The notes under the pieces were generated by a model that searched no databases, had not been told where the DNA came from, and worked only from the letters and a program-made list of their open reading frames with translations. From assembly GCF_009741735.1 (NCBI RefSeq), contig NZ_WHOH01000001.1:930001-994000 (forward strand): DNA of 64,000 bases. The letters run 5' to 3'. Each line of letters starts with the position of its first letter. Within the stretch, counting starts at the first letter, position 1. Shown here in pieces: positions 63,284-64,000 of the stretch. The translations under genes were made by a program, and so were the position numbers. The DNA is from Lentibacillus sp. JNUCC-1. GTDB lineage: Bacteria > Bacillota > Bacilli > Bacillales > Amphibacillaceae.

Positions 63284-64000
63284 TTAAATCTTCACTATCT
63301 TCTGTGTGTCTGCCGCTTCCAGAATACCAAGTATTACTTTCAACGAAGAAAAAGCGTCGTGTCCGGTGACCACTGGTTCTTCATCCAAGCGCACAGCCTT
63401 AATAAAAGCATCGATCACACCCGTGTTTGACTGGTTGTCGTTCGTCTGAATGGATTCCAGCTGATAATGGACTTTACCGCCATCAGACCGTATGACTTCA
63501 ATTTGATGGTCTGGATGTGTATATATTTTTATGATCCCGTGTTCGCAATAGATGATGGTGCTGTTGTCCTCTTCCCCGTAATACGTCCAGGAAAATGAGG
63601 CAGATCCCAGAACGCCTTTTTTGGTTTTTAGACTGCAGACAATGTTATCAGCAACTTGAATCGGCTGATCGTTTTCATCGACTTTATCAAGCGCCCCTTT
63701 AAAGGCACTGACATATTCAATTTCGTCATCAAGCAAATAATGGATCAGATCAATTTTATGAATGCCTAAGTCACCTGCTACGCCCAGGCCTGAGCGTTCT
63801 TTTTTAAAAAACCAGGTTGAGTTGCTTTTGTTGAAGCCCCAGTGCTCTGGCCCCTGATGTCCAAATGTCGTTTTAAATGTCAGTGGTTTGCCTAATTCAT
63901 TGTTTTTGATGATCCGCTTCACTTCTTGATGGGCCTTTGTCAGACGCTGGTTGTGGTCTACCATCAGTTTTTTGCCTGATTGTTCCTGTGCGGAGAGAAT
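63284..64000 (-). CDS. Gfo/Idh/MocA-family oxidoreductase, N-terminus beyond the window
   Basis: The C-terminal ~239 residues of an NAD-dependent sugar dehydrogenase; the frame is open through base 64000 (ILSAQEQSGKKLMVDHNQRL, a typical end of the Rossmann domain). The substrate domain has GVAGDLGIHKIDLIHYLLDD with the conserved D-x-x-x-H and VTGHDAFSSLKVILGILEAA near the end. The Rossmann GxGxxG lies outside. It likely acts with the downstream isomerase on the same sugar or cyclitol. Confidence 0.9.
   Translation of the reverse strand: MLSAQEQSGKKLMVDHNQRLTKAHQEVKRIIKNNELGKPLTFKTTFGHQGPEHWGFNKSNSTWFFKKERSGLGVAGDLGIHKIDLIHYLLDDEIEYVSAFKGALDKVDENDQPIQVADNIVCSLKTKKGVLGSASFSWTYYGEEDNSTIIYCEHGIIKIYTHPDHQIEVIRSDGGKVHYQLESIQTNDNQSNTGVIDAFIKAVRLDEEPVVTGHDAFSSLKVILGILEAADTQKIVKI

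Overview
The window looks like a chromosome segment from a low- to mid-GC Gram-positive of the family Bacillaceae, probably a halotolerant or halophilic genus. The basis is the family make-up (Opp/Dpp, TRAP and TAXI transporters, a glycine-betaine binding lipoprotein, YwqE-type PHP phosphatases, DnaD-domain proteins, Gram-positive lipoproteins), AGGAGG-type ribosome sites and sigma-A promoters. The genus is inference. I saw no tRNA, rRNA, CRISPR array or replication origin.

Layout. 1-5.5 kb is accessory DNA: a disrupted AbiEi antitoxin gene with a palindromic operator, an XRE regulator, a sigma factor and DnaD-domain trio, an IS21 relic, a GNHR-motif (ParB/Srx-like) protein and a possible HEPN protein. 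5.7-13.8 kb (minus strand) is a peptide uptake and hydrolysis operon (M20 peptidase, M20 amidohydrolase, oligopeptide ABC transporter) behind a near-consensus promoter. 14.3-19.0 kb is a FadR-type GntR regulator divergent from a DctPQM TRAP transporter and a D-malate/tartrate-type dehydrogenase. 19.1-30.5 kb is a rearrangement zone: a decayed dnaD fragment, a REP-associated transposase (RAYT), an intact comM, a second comM in circularly permuted halves, and several IS21 elements, one nested in another with a visible target duplication. 30.6-47.9 kb (minus strand) holds a HutC-type regulator and an exopolysaccharide cluster (Ugd, UDP-GlcA epimerase, flippase, pyruvyl transferase, glycosyltransferases, polymerase, priming transferase, GalU, CapD-like dehydratase) with an ISL3 element at the 3' end of the polymerase gene. 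48-51.3 kb has an atypical response regulator and two YwqE-like genes, the second lacking key metal ligands. 51.6-64 kb holds a half-length sugar-binding lipoprotein, a 21-bp tandem repeat, an ECF sigma/membrane-protein operon, a candidate type I toxin-antitoxin locus, a TAXI-TRAP operon, a glycine-betaine binding protein and two sugar-metabolism genes running off the right edge.

Two window-wide patterns matter. First, every frameshift I could resolve (eleven sites in ten genes) equals one missing base in a homopolymer, so many apparent pseudogenes may be sequencing or assembly errors. Second, between 49.9 and 62.2 kb there are eight full copies and one partial copy of a ~115-bp GC-rich hairpin repeat. 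Its outer arms and apical stem differ between copies yet stay complementary within each copy, and the two subfamilies mostly occur as inverted pairs in the same intergenic gap. This repeat family is the least explained structure here.
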